A stretch of 64,000 bases of DNA from Sanderia malayensis (taxonomy: Eukaryota; Cnidaria; Scyphozoa; Semaeostomeae; Pelagiidae), in NCBI GenBank assembly GCA_013076295.1, contig RQOL01000673.1, positions 62,001-126,000 of the forward strand. The letters run 5' to 3'. The notes below the pieces were generated by a model that was not told the origin of the DNA, ran no database searches, and worked only from the letters and a program-made list of their open reading frames with translations. The position numbers and the translations under genes are program-made. Of the stretch, positions 1-11,692 are shown one piece after another; the stretch's first letter is position 1; every line of letters begins with the position of its first letter.

Positions 1-1139
1 TTTTTGCACAGAAGGAAGTTGCAAATGATTTCAAATTTTTCCTGCCAAAATTTTCAAAATAATTTTGCTCTGCACCCCCTAGCCCGTGAAACTGCGGCTC
101 CACGGAACTTCCTAAACCATGTAACCTAAGGCCCCTTTTGTGCCAGCGCGCATGCTCATGACGAGTATTTGTCAAAGAGAAATTGGTTGGTAGCTGGCTT
201 ATTTTATAAATGATTTATACCTCAGCAGTGAGTTCATAATTTGGACTGTGACCAAGGCAACAATAATGACTAATTGACTGCCTTTGAAGTTAATCTGTGC
301 GGTCGAGGAGGACGGGCCACTGCATCTTGGTTTTCTTTAACTGCTCTCTTGGGAGGAAACCACATCTTTCTTGGGGGGGGTTAAGCGCCGCCAATTTTAT
401 GTCATCCATCGCGCACAACACAATGGCAGGACAATGGCAATCCTCTACTTTTGTTGCTGTGCGAGGAGGTATCGAGTTGGGTTTGGGATATGTTGGCTGG
501 GCTTTTGGTGGTCATCAAACATTGTCGAGAGTTCCTAGTGAAAAGAAGAAAGAAGTGGGCCATTGGCATTCATTTCATCGTGTGTGCGGTTTGTTTTGTG
601 TGGGCTCTTTGGTGTTGTTTTCTCTTTTTTTCCTTCTTTTCTTCATCTTCCCTCGTAATCACATCGCTCCCTTGTTTGTTATGAAATGGCGCTCACAAAT
701 TGTTTTTTACCTAATTTTCTTCTGTTTGAGTTGTTGATTGCGGAGATTTGTTGAAGTATCTGGATGCTTACACTATATGGATCAGCAGGCCGGTTCCATG
801 GGGGGTGTGGGGGAGTGTGACACCCCCAGGGGGGTTTGATAGATTCTCTCCTTGTCGACGTTGACAACCTGACCCAGGAATGCCTTCAAGCCCAACCCAA
901 GAAGAGGAATGTTAAGGTTCCTGTCAAGCACTCAAGTCTCACGGTCAAATATGACAAATACCGTCAATTCTCCATTTTGAAAGAAAATGACAGAATATTT
1001 CATATCTTATGGCACAATTTTGAGGTATTTTGTGCAACGAATTTCGGTTTTCCACAGCTGTGGAAAATTTAGGTGAAGCAGCAACAACAACGCGTTCATG
1101 TTGTAGATTTGTGGTTGTTGTTGTCCTTAGTTTTTAATA
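1..1139. other. No gene recognised
   Basis: AT-rich and T-rich sequence. Open frames at 297-737 and 451-684 translate to low-complexity F/L/C/S-rich peptides from a pyrimidine-rich tract and carry no recognisable domain, so I do not call them genes. It lies just upstream of the first exon-like sequence at 1140 and could contain that gene's promoter, but I see no TATA-type element I would defend. Confidence 0.5.
1048..1067. repeat. 20-bp perfect palindrome with E-box core
   Basis: TTTTCCACAGCTGTGGAAAA reads the same on both strands and centres on the E-box CAGCTG. It sits about 70 bp upstream of the ATG at 1140. It could be a bHLH binding site or chance; only the palindrome is seen directly. 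Confidence 0.4.
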
Positions 1140-3013
1140 ATGCCGACTCCTCCTTCTCCTTCTGTAGTAGCTGAAGATAAAGACGATGCTGCAGTCGTAA
1201 AGTTAGTTTTTCAAAAGGGGAATAGAGAAGAAAGCAATTTAACGAAAGAAGAAAACAGAAGAATATTTTAAAGGGGAAATTGGCTGAGTCGAAAACAGAG
1301 AATGAATTTGATTATAATGCAGTAGCACTGTATTGGTGGCCTAACAACTCGATCAAAAAGTCAGCAGCAGGGTACTGATCAGTCCCCTTTACGCTATTCA
1401 CGTGTATCTGCTGAAGGGTTTACACCCAAAAAACTCAAAAGCGAGGAATTTCGGGATATCGAGGTTCTTTCTCCTTTAGTAGGTGATGAAAGTGTAAGTA
1501 ATGAGATTGAGACTGACAGTTTGTATGAGGAGGCGAGGGAAACGAATGAGGATAATTGCAATTTGCTAGAGACCACAGATTTTGACATGGGCAGAGTTTC
1601 CGCAAGTGTCAAAAGTAATGACTTAGTGGCAAACAGTGAAAGTGTAAGTTCTACTCAGTGTTTTTATCAATACCACCAATCATTTTTTTTGGAAGCCAAA
1701 ATCCAACTCTTTTGATTGCTAAGTATGCTATACCACCAAACAGTGCAAGAAGCGTTAGATAGTGTTAAAGCTAGAAAGGTTATTTGATTTCATTTGCATC
1801 GCAAAATTTATCAAATCATATTGATATTAATATTAATGTACATACATCTAGTTAATGTACATAATTAGTCGAAAATCATAGTTGATAAATAACTATGGTT
1901 AAAATGTTGAAGATCAATGATATTGCAAAATATTTATTGGAGACTATTTCCTTTTCAAACAATGTCTTTTGCTTCAATGTTCTGTTGCATACAGGAGTTG
2001 TGTAATTCTTTATGTGCACATAGCTCGATGTGGCTAGCTCAATGTGGCTAGCCACATAGCTCAATATGTCCAAACTCTAGTTTATGTATGTAGAAAATGT
2101 CTACATATCTATGGAATCTGGAAGCTGGGGACTGAAAATAAGAAATCTGATTTCAGGTATCTTTCAAACTTGATCCACTCTCAAATTACATTTTTGAATT
2201 GATGGAAAAGGATGGCATATCTCCTGCAAATGAGGATTACACTACTTTTTGTCTGGTAGATTTTGCAGAGAAGCATGCAAAATTGAAGGTCTACAACTGA
2301 TGCCATACAGATTACTAATTTTTTATTTATATTACTAAGCAGATTCAAGAGTTTCTAGAAATGATCTCTATTTACCACCTGTTCTGTAAGTTTAAAGAGG
2401 TTACTTTAATATATGCAAGGTGCATCACAATATTGTTTTATTGTGTTATGTCACAAAAAATGCAAAGGAAATGATGCCATGAAACTCATTCATACAAGTC
2501 CTGCCATTTTAATTTGTGACAATTAAAGAGAATAGGAAGCCTTTTTATATTTGCTAATTGTGTTTATGCATAACCAAGATACATGCAACTGAATGCTAAA
2601 GTTTTCAAAGCAATGATTATAACATAGTATTTCTGATCTTACTACAGGAACGATCATTTTTTTTTGTTGTACGAAAGCCAGTAAAGTTTGAAGACAGTTG
2701 GTCCTGGGTGTATGCATGTACTTGCAAAAAAGGTCAAACACATGCTGGAAATACTTTCCCAATTCATACCCATGTCAATGTCAAATGGAATATGTGAAGT
2801 CCAATGCTGACAGCAGCTTAGAAAACAAAATAAGGCATGACAATCAGCAGACAGCTCTCGCCGAAGCTAATATCGGCGAAGAGTACTGTGTTCAAGCAGA
2901 AACATCATTTATTACAAGGGAAACGCTGATGGTAATAGAAGATGATATGAAGAGCAGCGGTCAGGTGATTAATCAGAACATGTATCCCAAAAGAATGCTC
3001 TCATGAAGTGAAG
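1140..3013 (+). pseudogene. Probable 5' exons of the C48-protease gene, frame interrupted
   Basis: Exon-like blocks precede the protease exons. An ATG at 1140 opens a 43-codon frame (to 1271) rich in K/E/D. A second acidic block runs to a GTAAGT donor at 1644. Exon 2157-2288 (acceptor TTTCAG, donor AAG|GT, 44 codons) joins it in phase 0, and exon 2648 onward (acceptor CTACAG) continues in phase 0 through a segment with Cys-x-Cys, then loses frame near 2760. The following 2698-frame stays open to a TGA at 3004-3006, just before a good GTAAGC donor at 3014. So splice signals and frame agree for the first three joins, but at least one indel and one stop break the 5' half. This could be decay, sequencing error or a wrong exon choice. 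No domain is recognised apart from the Cys pairs, which loosely recall a SWIM-type finger. Confidence 0.35.
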
Positions 3014-3098
3014 GTAAGCCTATATTCTTCTGAAAATCGAAATGCTTATGAATTGTCTTTAACATAAGCACACAGTAAAGTTTTTGTTATGTACACAG

Positions 3099-5016
3099 TT
3101 GTCGATACGATTTGGGAAGGCTGCAATGTTGGCTACATTGAAGGCAAGATAGATGGGGTATGCATCAGCAATAACAGACTGTTAGAGTTACGAGTACAGG
3201 GCTTTATATCAGATAAGGTGAAGCATTTTTACAAATAGCGTTATATGTTTGTAAATAAAAGGGCCCGCCTGCCAAATGCCCTCTTTTTATATGTCCTATA
3301 ATTTTTACAGATAATTGATGCATATCTTTTGCTTTTATCACGAAAATACAGCAACCCAAACGTGAGTAAAACAGTAAGGAAGATAGGCATTGCAATTCCA
3401 TTAATCAGCATAATATGCATTGCGTTGAAATTGTTGTTTCACGTTTGCTTTCCGATTAGCATAAAACTTTGGTTCTTGCTTGCTGCATTATGACGGAAAT
3501 ATGCCACGGACTATGTTACAAGCCAAAATTAACAAATGTGAGAACTCATTTTGCGTGCCAGCCATAGATAAGAATACATAGTGTACACAAGATTACCAGC
3601 CCGGGTAGTCTACAAAATACTTTGCTGAACCATAGATAAAAATGGAAGAATTTGATGTAATTTTGGGAGGCTACAACACAAGCAATTGTCATTGGAACTT
3701 AGTAGTAAATGAAATCAATATTGGAGGTTGAGTTTTCCAATTTGTCACTATTAATAATATATGATCGCTTCTAAGTGTTAGATGTCTTTTTGATAGATGC
3801 TGAAGCCAAAAGAAAGACAAATTATGTTCTTAAATCCAATGGGAGAACACAATTATGTTCTCAAATCCAATGGGGAATCTCAGACCTCAAAATTGACGAA
3901 AAACTAGAAGTGAGTACCTACAGCAGTAACATGCTGTGTAAAATCTGCACCTTTTGAAATCATACTATATGATGCCCAACTGCCGTCTTTTAAAACTCAA
4001 TATGCAACTGTTTTTAGAGTTTTTTGGAGAATACGAATCAAAGCACTTGGCGCAGATGATATTCCGTGGAATTATTCTCCTGTTGTTCATCCGAAACAAT
4101 GTGACAGCTACAATTGTGGCATCTACATATTGAAGGTATACCAGTGTATCTAATAAATTTTTGATCACAATTTTTGCTAGCAGCTTAAAATGGTCTATTG
4201 CATAACCTTTCTTCTACCAAAAAGATCTCATTTACATTCCAGTTTCCTGAAGCGTTATTGCTCGATGGTAACGGTGGTAGCACACAATTTTCTGACAGCA
4301 GAGAGGATTTAGAAAAATATCGTAAAGAAATTGCGGAACAACTGATCGAATGTTCAGGTAAAAAATTTATTGATGCTCCTTTGCCTGGCATAAAGTTTCT
4401 TGCAAATTGCTGCAGGCAAACGAACAATATCTAGTTCATTTATCAGCGAATTTCTGCTTTTCAGATGACAAAGAAACGGGCTGGTGCAGCATTTGTGGTT
4501 GGAACAGAAGCGAGGATAATGAAATCCTAAGTGTTTGTCACGAAGCTATCACTTATCATATGCAAAAAATCCCATGTTGTTAACAAAACGCGACCAACTA
4601 CATTTGCTATATATTATTTTACAGATGGCTTGTACTATATGCTAGCGATGGATTCATACCAAATGCAAAGGGGAAACAATGCTTCAGGAAGGGGAAAGTT
4701 TGAATGGTTGTCATGCACGGCAGCATTGATATATGCAACAAATGAAGCTCAACTGCCACCAATTAGTTCAGCACCTTCAGCAATGACCACGCCAAGAGCA
4801 GCATCTGCGCCATCTAAAAAGCCAGAATCATACCTAGTGATGCAGCATATAAAGGTCACAAGCAAGACCCGTGCAAGAAGGTCGGTGTTAGATCATAGGC
4901 TAGTATGCTACAAAAATGACGTAATACTGTGTCATCCAAATGGAGGCTGGGCATCACGTCACACACCGCAAACGAATAAAACAAGCTTCAATAAAACAAG
5001 TCTTATCTTTTATTGA
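3099..5016 (+). CDS. Ulp1/SENP-like C48 cysteine protease, 3' eight exons
   Basis: Eight exons with consensus splice sites and agreeing phases can be read: 3099-3217, 3311-3361, 3636-3726, 3782-3935, 4018-4135, 4243-4357, 4465-4530 and 4625-5016, with a stop at 5014-5016. The fold is that of Ulp1 SUMO/NEDD8 proteases. The catalytic His lies in NCHWNLVV (exon 3), the Asp in FLIDAEA (exon 4), and the oxyanion Gln and nucleophile Cys in PKQCDSYNCGIYILK (exon 5), with the Q-x5-C spacing typical of C48 enzymes. Exon 6 gives the usual C-terminal helix region (EKYRKEIAEQLIECS). Exon 7 has WCSICGW, possibly the start of a PHD-like finger. The donor of exon 4 is the weakest: a stronger donor at 3910 gives the wrong phase, while CT|GTGTAA at 3936 keeps the frame. 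C48 proteases occur both as host deSUMOylases and inside DNA transposons (for example MULEs). No transposase is seen here, so either is possible. The N terminus is unresolved. Confidence 0.68.
3820..3874 (+). repeat. 31-bp tandem duplication inside protease exon 4
   Basis: A 24-bp block beginning AATTATGTTCT and ending AATCCAATGGG occurs at 3820 and again at 3851 with one mismatch. The 31-bp period is not a multiple of three, so its gain shifted the frame. The downstream frame is nevertheless open to the splice donors. Confidence 0.75.
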
Positions 5017-5920
5017 CATTTGAATACACTGGCAAATGCCCATTATAATATGAGCCAAGATCGGCTCTGAAGAATAGATATAACTTTAAACCCATATTAT
5101 CTACTACCGTTATGAATTGACTACCATATGCTCTAAAAGTAGACTAAATGGCTATCAATTAATGTTATATAATTGTGTCAAGACTTGACTAAAAAGAAAG
5201 CAAATAAAAATGACAATTATTTTATTACCATAATTTCAAAATTCAAAGCAAAGCCAAGTGCCAACAAACAACATGTAAAATTATTTCTCTTATTTACCAT
5301 TGTTCCTGTCATAGTTCCGCTTTTCTAAGTGTCAGTCAAAATTTAAAACAATAAGCCACTGATGCACTTGTTGTCACTGATGCTATACTTCATTTATTAG
5401 GAACCAAAGCGTTGATGGCTAAAAAGTTTAAAGAGCTTATATTTACTACCAGACAAAATCTTTCAATATGCTGGCATTTCTGTAAATTAACTAAGTACAA
5501 ATTGGAACAATACCACTTGATAAAATCATGAAAAAGCTCTGTTTATCTTAAGTATGTATTTGAATGCCAAAAAACATATGGTAACAATTAAATATATAAA
5601 TATATATTTCGACAGTAGTAGCAATATATGAAAATTGACCAAATCTGAAACTGAATCATCATTAATTCCAAAAAGCTTTGATCAAACTGCAATGAAAGTG
5701 TTCTCTTCATGTTCTCTTCGTGTTCTCGCACTGAATATGAAATGGAATTGAAATGACAATTGAAATTGAAATTTAGTCTTTCAACGATATTGTCATTGTG
5801 CTGTGTTGTGTTGCATAGCATTCCAAGCCTCCATTGGAATATAAAACCATTACGTCATTTTTGTAGCATACTAGCCTATGATCTAACACCGACCGTGCAA
5901 GAAGATGTGAAAGCTGCTAA
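5017..5920. other. No gene recognised
   Basis: AT-rich sequence downstream of the protease stop. I see only short frames without recognisable motifs. AATAAA-like hexamers occur, but none can be tied to the gene. Confidence 0.5.
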
Positions 5921-6178
5921 TCAGCATTTAAAGAAAAAGGCTGCATCAAGCAAAGATACATAATTGGCAATTATGGTCCGAGGCCATTTTTCAAAAAGAC
6001 AACAAAGACATGGAATGATGGCACAAGAAACTATTATCATTGTGTGAAGAAAGAATGCCTAAAAACTATCAAAAATGACCTTATTGGTTCAGACATTCAT
6101 TTTTCCCAAGCCAAAAATGACTTGTTGGCACCAGACATTGCAAAATTTGAAAATGAGTCTTTGCACATTTCGAATTGA
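5921..6178 (+). other. Unrecognised open frame with Cys/His cluster
   Basis: An 85-codon frame without an initial ATG runs from a CAG-like acceptor region at about 5920 to TGA at 6176-6178. It encodes GNYGPRPFFKKTTKTW followed by a YYHCVKKEC-type Cys/His cluster and a basic stretch. The composition looks coding and the cluster resembles a small zinc-binding module, perhaps FLYWCH- or BED-like, but I cannot assign it. It may be an exon of a decayed transposon gene, or a 3' neighbour of the protease locus. Confidence 0.3.
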
Positions 6179-6274
6179 GGATTTTAAAAATTTACAATTA
6201 TTTCCATTAATTACATTTACGGTTGAGAAAGAATATAGATTTATACACTTTGTTACTTTGTGTTAAAACACACT

Positions 6275-6580
6275 ACACTTTTGCATGACACGCAAATTTT
6301 CAGGCATTTTGGTAACCAGGCCCATGAAATCAGAGGGGACAATTTTGCATGCAATTTATTCACTAGGCCATTGTGTAACAAGTGTATTATATATGGAGGG
6401 ACACTTTTGCATGGCACGAAATTTGCCAGGAATTTTGGTAACCAGGCCCATAAAACCAGAGGGGACATTTTTGCATGCGATGTATTCACTAGGCGTTTGT
6501 ATAAGAAATGTATTTTATATGGGGGACACTTTTGCGTTACACCAAACTTGTCAGGCATTTTGGTCCCCCGGACTGTTTTG
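6275..6580 (+). repeat. Tandem repeat, period about 126 bp, 2.4 copies
   Basis: Units begin at 6275, 6401 and 6526 with ACACTTTTGC and share GGCATTTTGGTAACCAGGCC, AGAGGGGACA and TATTCACTAGGC. Copies are around 85-90% alike by eye. The overlapping frames on both strands in this interval are by-products of the repeat. Confidence 0.8.
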
Positions 6581-6672
6581 CCTGAGGTTACCGAAACGCC
6601 TATGACACCGGTTAATTCCAGGGTATCTCTTCTTCCATACTACTCCAAGTTCTTTGTTTGTTGTTGAGCCTG

Positions 6673-6924
6673 TCAAATTTCTTGCTTTAATGTTTCGACT
6701 TCTTTTTTCAAGTTTTGGTGATCGGTTTCAATCTTCGTGTTAGGTTTCAGTAGGTTGTTAACCATTTGTTTGTGATGTTCGAATTGTTGATTTATAAAAT
6801 CCATTGGTTTTTCAAACTTTTCCAGGCGTTTTTCGATGTTCTTAGAGTCTTCTTTTTGTTGAATTTGCATGGAACTCATTAATTTGAATAGGTCGTCCAA
6901 TTGCTGATCAGTTGTTTTAGCCAT
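6673..6924 (-). pseudogene. LINE ORF1 N-terminal coiled coil, truncated
   Basis: The 83-residue frame begins MAKTTDQQLDDLFKL and is an amphipathic, Q/E/K-rich coiled coil, as expected for the trimerising N terminus of a LINE ORF1 nucleic-acid chaperone. It ends at TGA after LKQEI. The copy at 40758-40973 has the same TGA. A few codons further on there is a second stop where the other copy reads through into the YGRRDTLELSGIP motif. It lies within the LINE fragment. Confidence 0.55.
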
Positions 6925-7396
6925 TTTGATTTAGAGATTTCTTGGTGTATAGAATTATTCGAACCTCATTTTGTAAATATTTTGATTATGTGCATGTAAA
7001 GTAAATATTAAATAAAAATAAGGATGTTTTAACCTTTGTTTTGTGTTCACTTTAGGAGCCCTTCAAAAACACATCCTCACATCAATTGACAACATGTCTC
7101 TAATTTCTGTGTCACAGTCTCCATTCAGAAAGACAAAGGCCAAAATCTGATCTTGTGAATATGCTAGGCCATGTGCTTAACCTCTATAACACTGTTCCAA
7201 CTCCAAACTAATGAAGATCTGAAAAATCTTGCTTATCAGTATGTCCTAACCTTTACTAACATTTTATTAGCCTGTGATTTGTTCTGATTCTGCCTAAACT
7301 GTTACAAAACGTAGTGTCATTATTGGCTTTATGTGCTATAGGTACTAACCTAACAGGTAAAAATTCCTAAGCTCTACCAAGTTCATTGATTGGAAA

Positions 7397-7591
7397 TTAT
7401 AGCTTGGAAACTTCGCAAGGCTTAAGTGGCGCACGATGGCTCTTTCTATTTTCAAAAACATTTACAACCTTGGATCTAAATTTTATCTCTAATTCTGAAA
7501 CTAAGGCTATTTTCTTTGCTACTGAAAGGTCGAGATTACCCAACACATTCACAAGATGATCACTTTCCTCCGCCATTTTGGAGATAAACAT
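7397..7591 (-). other. Small ORF in the LINE 5' region, conserved in two copies
   Basis: The 64-residue frame contains LVNVLGNLDLSVAKK and SELEIKFRSK. The second LINE copy (41314-41673) encodes the same peptide with several substitutions and extends it C-terminally to 119 residues. Conservation of the frame between two diverged copies suggests a real upstream ORF or an exon captured by the element. I recognise no domain. Confidence 0.4.
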
Positions 7592-7920
7592 AAAATGTTG
7601 TTGAGGTGGAGGCGAAACACAACAACAACCTGAGCAAACTTGCCACCATCATCTGATTGGTTTGCTACACTCTACAACTGCCCAGCAATTGGATCGCTAC
7701 ACTTGAAAGAATTTTTCAGTCATTAGAAGGATTTTAAGGCTCAGGGGCCAAATAAGTGTTGCCACAATAATTCATGGTAGGCCCTTTGCTAAGGACCCTG
7801 GCCTCAAAGCCGAAAAAGACTAAAGAAGTTGGCAAACCGGCGTTGCGAATAGTACCTCAAGGCTTGTGAAGAATTTTGCATATAGTAGCCTTACATTACT
7901 TTACGAGAAATGCCTGCAGG

Positions 7921-10900
7921 AAGGTATCAAGAAAGATAAATTATTTTTTATTTTGTTCTATACTCGAATCCTATAGCAAAGCAAATATCGTTTTCCCGAT
8001 GTTTCTAAAAAGTCTCACTGCACGGCAGCAAAGATTATCGCCATTGATGAATTGATAATAAACCAGCACGCAGCCAAAGGGAGGAGGATTTGAGGCTACG
8101 CCCGGCTAGAGTGACACAACCACTAACCTCCAGTGAACTGCATTGTCACAAACACACAAACAAGATTTTTTTTGCGCAAGGACTCGATTATATTCTGCTG
8201 CACAGCCGTTTGACTTTGTTCCGCTACGCACCAGCATTTAGCCATATATTAGTCAAGCAAATGAAATATAAATTGGATTGATCATGCTGACTGGTGTAGG
8301 ATTTGCAAGATTTGGCAAATGTCCACTCCCGGGGATGTGTACAGGAAGTATCGAACAATGACGGCTGACAGAAGAGCAACGATGAATGAACACGGCGATC
8401 CAGTAATTTACCTGATTCAAGTGAGAATCCGATATGAGGCCACAACACAGATCACACAATCCCTCCTCACCAAGTAAAAACTTGAGCAAGCATGTGCGGT
8501 TGATCGAAATTTGGGCAGAGCTTCAGCGTTTACGGGTGCAAACATTACTAATTTCGAACATTCCCGAAAAGGTAAAGGACAAGAGAATAATATTTGGGCC
8601 GTGTATAATATACAAGACAGTGTGTTTCTCTTTTTCATTTCTCACGAATTGACTGTCCTTTCCACTTTCTAAGATTTATATTTCAAGGAAATATCTGGTT
8701 GAAACCAAAACGAGTAGTTACTTGCAAGGAAATAGGAAGCACGTGATCAGATACAAACATACTTCAAACATAATCATATAATTTGACATTAACAATTGAT
8801 TATGCTAAATCAAGAGCTTTGATAGCTTTGATGTATTAAATATATTCTACTAAAATCTCTGATCTCATAGTTTTAGGTAGGTGCAATTCATCTAGGTTGC
8901 CATTGGATTAGCCACACTCGAATTTTTATTTGGCCAACCTCATCCTGGCTTATTTTTTCCAGTGCAATCTTCATTGAGAGCGGAACATATTGATGTGGGT
9001 GTATATGATAAATAGCTGTATCTGGGCAAAAAAGTATTGGCAATTGTCCAATCCAAAGAATGACCCTACATGCGATAGATTTTTCCTGCAATGAGTGCAA
9101 TAAAGCAATGCAGAAAAAATTAATATTTTATTTTGTGGATAATTAAGTGCACTTTGCCGAAAGCCAACTTGTATTTCTTTTCATCACAATGTGAGAGATA
9201 GAAAATGTGGCTGCCATTTGTCTCTTTCAGAGCCAAACCCAGGAAATGCCAACGGAATTCATTTGTAGTGAACAAACTCCTGTGGAATTTCTTGGGATGT
9301 CATCTCTCGATATACTCCATTGTATGCTAGACAGTTGTTTTAAATCATCTTTGAATTCAACCTATGTAGAAACACACATGTTTTTAAGAATTCATTACGA
9401 TCAGTTTTATATCCACTTTTTTATTGGCTACAGTGTGCTCCTATTATAGGCTATAATGAACAGGTATTTCCTTGAAATCATAGTTGAAAGCAACACAAGA
9501 CCTTACCTGAATGCCGCTTTGCATAACTGAAAGTAGTTTGCTATCTTCAGTTTGCCATAACCGAATATGCAAGTCCTTTCATGATCTGTTGTGGTCAATC
9601 ATTTCAGCATGGTTTTCCGAGAACTTGCATGTGGGCACGGTACAACACCTCATCCCCATTGGATACTCATACTGATGGGGTAGGAGGTAGTTTCTATCCG
9701 AATATAAGAATTAGAATTGTTAGACACTACAATTTCAATAAAGTTTCGGTGCAATGCCATATTGAGCAACATGTCGTAGATTTTTAAATGTATGAGTACC
9801 TTGTCCGCAATGTGGCATTGCAACCAAATTTGCACTCTACTCTTCTTCTAATGCATTCCAATGAAATATGACTAGCCAGTTCTCTTCTTACCATGTCCTT
9901 CTGGCAATGATCGCATTGGACGAGTTCCATTGGGCAAAGTCCTCTGTGTTCCACAGCGTCCCGTCATAACACAGTCTCATCGCAACCAGTGTTTGGACAA
10001 CCAATTGACACTAGGTCGCAATCACCCAAATGGTCTTTGACAATAGCTACTAGGAAAGAGACCGCATTTTCCCACAACTCGGTCCATACAAATATCAAGA
10101 CTGAAAAAATTATTTTAACTTTGTAATGATATCATAATAAAAACGAGTGTTCTTTTGCGAACTTAATATGTACTTAACAAATACATCAACAAGAGATTTT
10201 GCATCAATTGTGTCTTACTCACCACGCTGAACAGTTGAGGACTGTTCATAACTACACAAAATTTTAATCAATGAGCTTGCCATTCTTTCTTTTCTACCCT
10301 GCCACTGAAGTTGTTATTTGAAGGTCTAGCTCATTCAAATGACTAAATGAGTGCAGCTTATTCTTAAACTATAACCAATGAAATGCTGTTTGCATTTTTA
10401 TAAAAATTTTGGAGAAGCTAAGATCTGTTTTTTTTCCTTCAAATTGGAACTGACTTCATTCTGAAAATGTTTCAGAACTCAGGTCCTGTTTGAATTTGTA
10501 TAATGTAATGACATTTACTACCCCATGTTGCTTATGACAGGTTGATCATTTTACAGACTTTACTCTCTGAAGAATTTTGGCTCACATTTAATATAAGAAC
10601 CGACCTGCACTGAGGATGCCATGCATTTCAAGGCCCTTTGAAGGGAAACAAATTCCTCATTGAAGGGTTTCTCATTTGTTAATGAAATTATTCGGAATTC
10701 CCAATATTCGAATAGTCAAAAATATGCCGTTCAAAAAATATTTAGGCTGCAGTGACGTTATGTACAAAGTTCTTAAGGGAAAAGACTTTGGGGAAAGGAT
10801 TGAATGAATAAGCTCATTATCTTTCAACTGGTCTCATTCAGGAACACGCGTACATTTTTATTAAGTTTCAATTTTCAAAATTTTACCCACAACAGTAAGT

Positions 10901-11679
10901 ATTTTGTTTTTGCAGGGTTTTCTTTTTCAGGTTTTTGCTTTGCTCAGTACTCTTTATGCAGCTCTACTAGCGAAAAATTTATGTTGATGCTGGCAGTTCA
11001 GATTAAAATTCAAAAAAACGGAGAGAGTTTCAATTTGCCACCAACTGCTTGCAGCTCCAAATAACATCTATTCAAGTCTTACTTCCGGACAATGGTTTGT
11101 GTATTGTCCACTATAATTAGAATAAGCGTATTGAGTACCTAGAAAATATAAATAACTTGGGATTCGGCAGCAAATTGATCTTTTGTGCGGCAAAGTAACA
11201 CATAACATAATTTTCAAATTCCCACGCTATCCTCAATTTGGTTAATCCCGAGGGCAAAGCCCATCCCACCAAAGAGATAAGTGGTATGGGTATCGTATCT
11301 GAGAAGCATTGAGATGAATTGATTGTAGGAGCAGAGATGAATGCAGTTGGAATTTATGTACCACTTCTTGACTTTTTGAAATCATTAAAGATCCTTCAGC
11401 ATTGAATTCATGGCAGTTCTCAAGTTGACCCTAACAGTTTTCAAACATCCCCTAACAGTTCTCAAACTAATTTATAGAATTGTATACAATGTACACTGAA
11501 CTTTGTCACCTGGCTCGAGGCCTAGTAGTAAAAGTTCCTTAATTTTTAACCACATTTTAGTTCTAGAAGTTCTAGAAAGTTCTAAAATTATATGTAATTC
11601 TTCCTTTCTTTTCCATTCCTTGCTATATTTAATTTTTGGATATTTTAGTTTTTCTGATAGCGTTCTTGCAACACTAAGC
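7921..11679. other. No gene recognised
   Basis: This long AT-rich stretch holds only short frames. A possible fragment at about 9890-10040 (+) stays open for some 48 codons with several Cys, Pro and Gly, but I cannot assign it. No inverted repeat or tandem array stood out on reading. Confidence 0.45.
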
Positions 11680-11692
11680 ACTTTTAGGTGTC

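Larger units (their letters stand above)
6612..7920 (-). mobile_element. LINE 5' fragment (copy of 40662-42060)
   Basis: Nearly the whole interval aligns by eye with 40662-42060, including the ORF1 N terminus, the upstream untranslated part and an upstream small ORF. Homology stops near 6612, inside ORF1 just after the coiled coil, so this copy keeps only the 5' end of the element. That is the opposite of ordinary LINE 5' truncation and suggests a rearrangement or later deletion. Confidence 0.6.

Noticed and set aside
297..737. 146-codon frame at the window start
   Set aside because: Low-complexity F/L/C/S composition from a T-rich tract and an overlapping alternative frame of similar quality.
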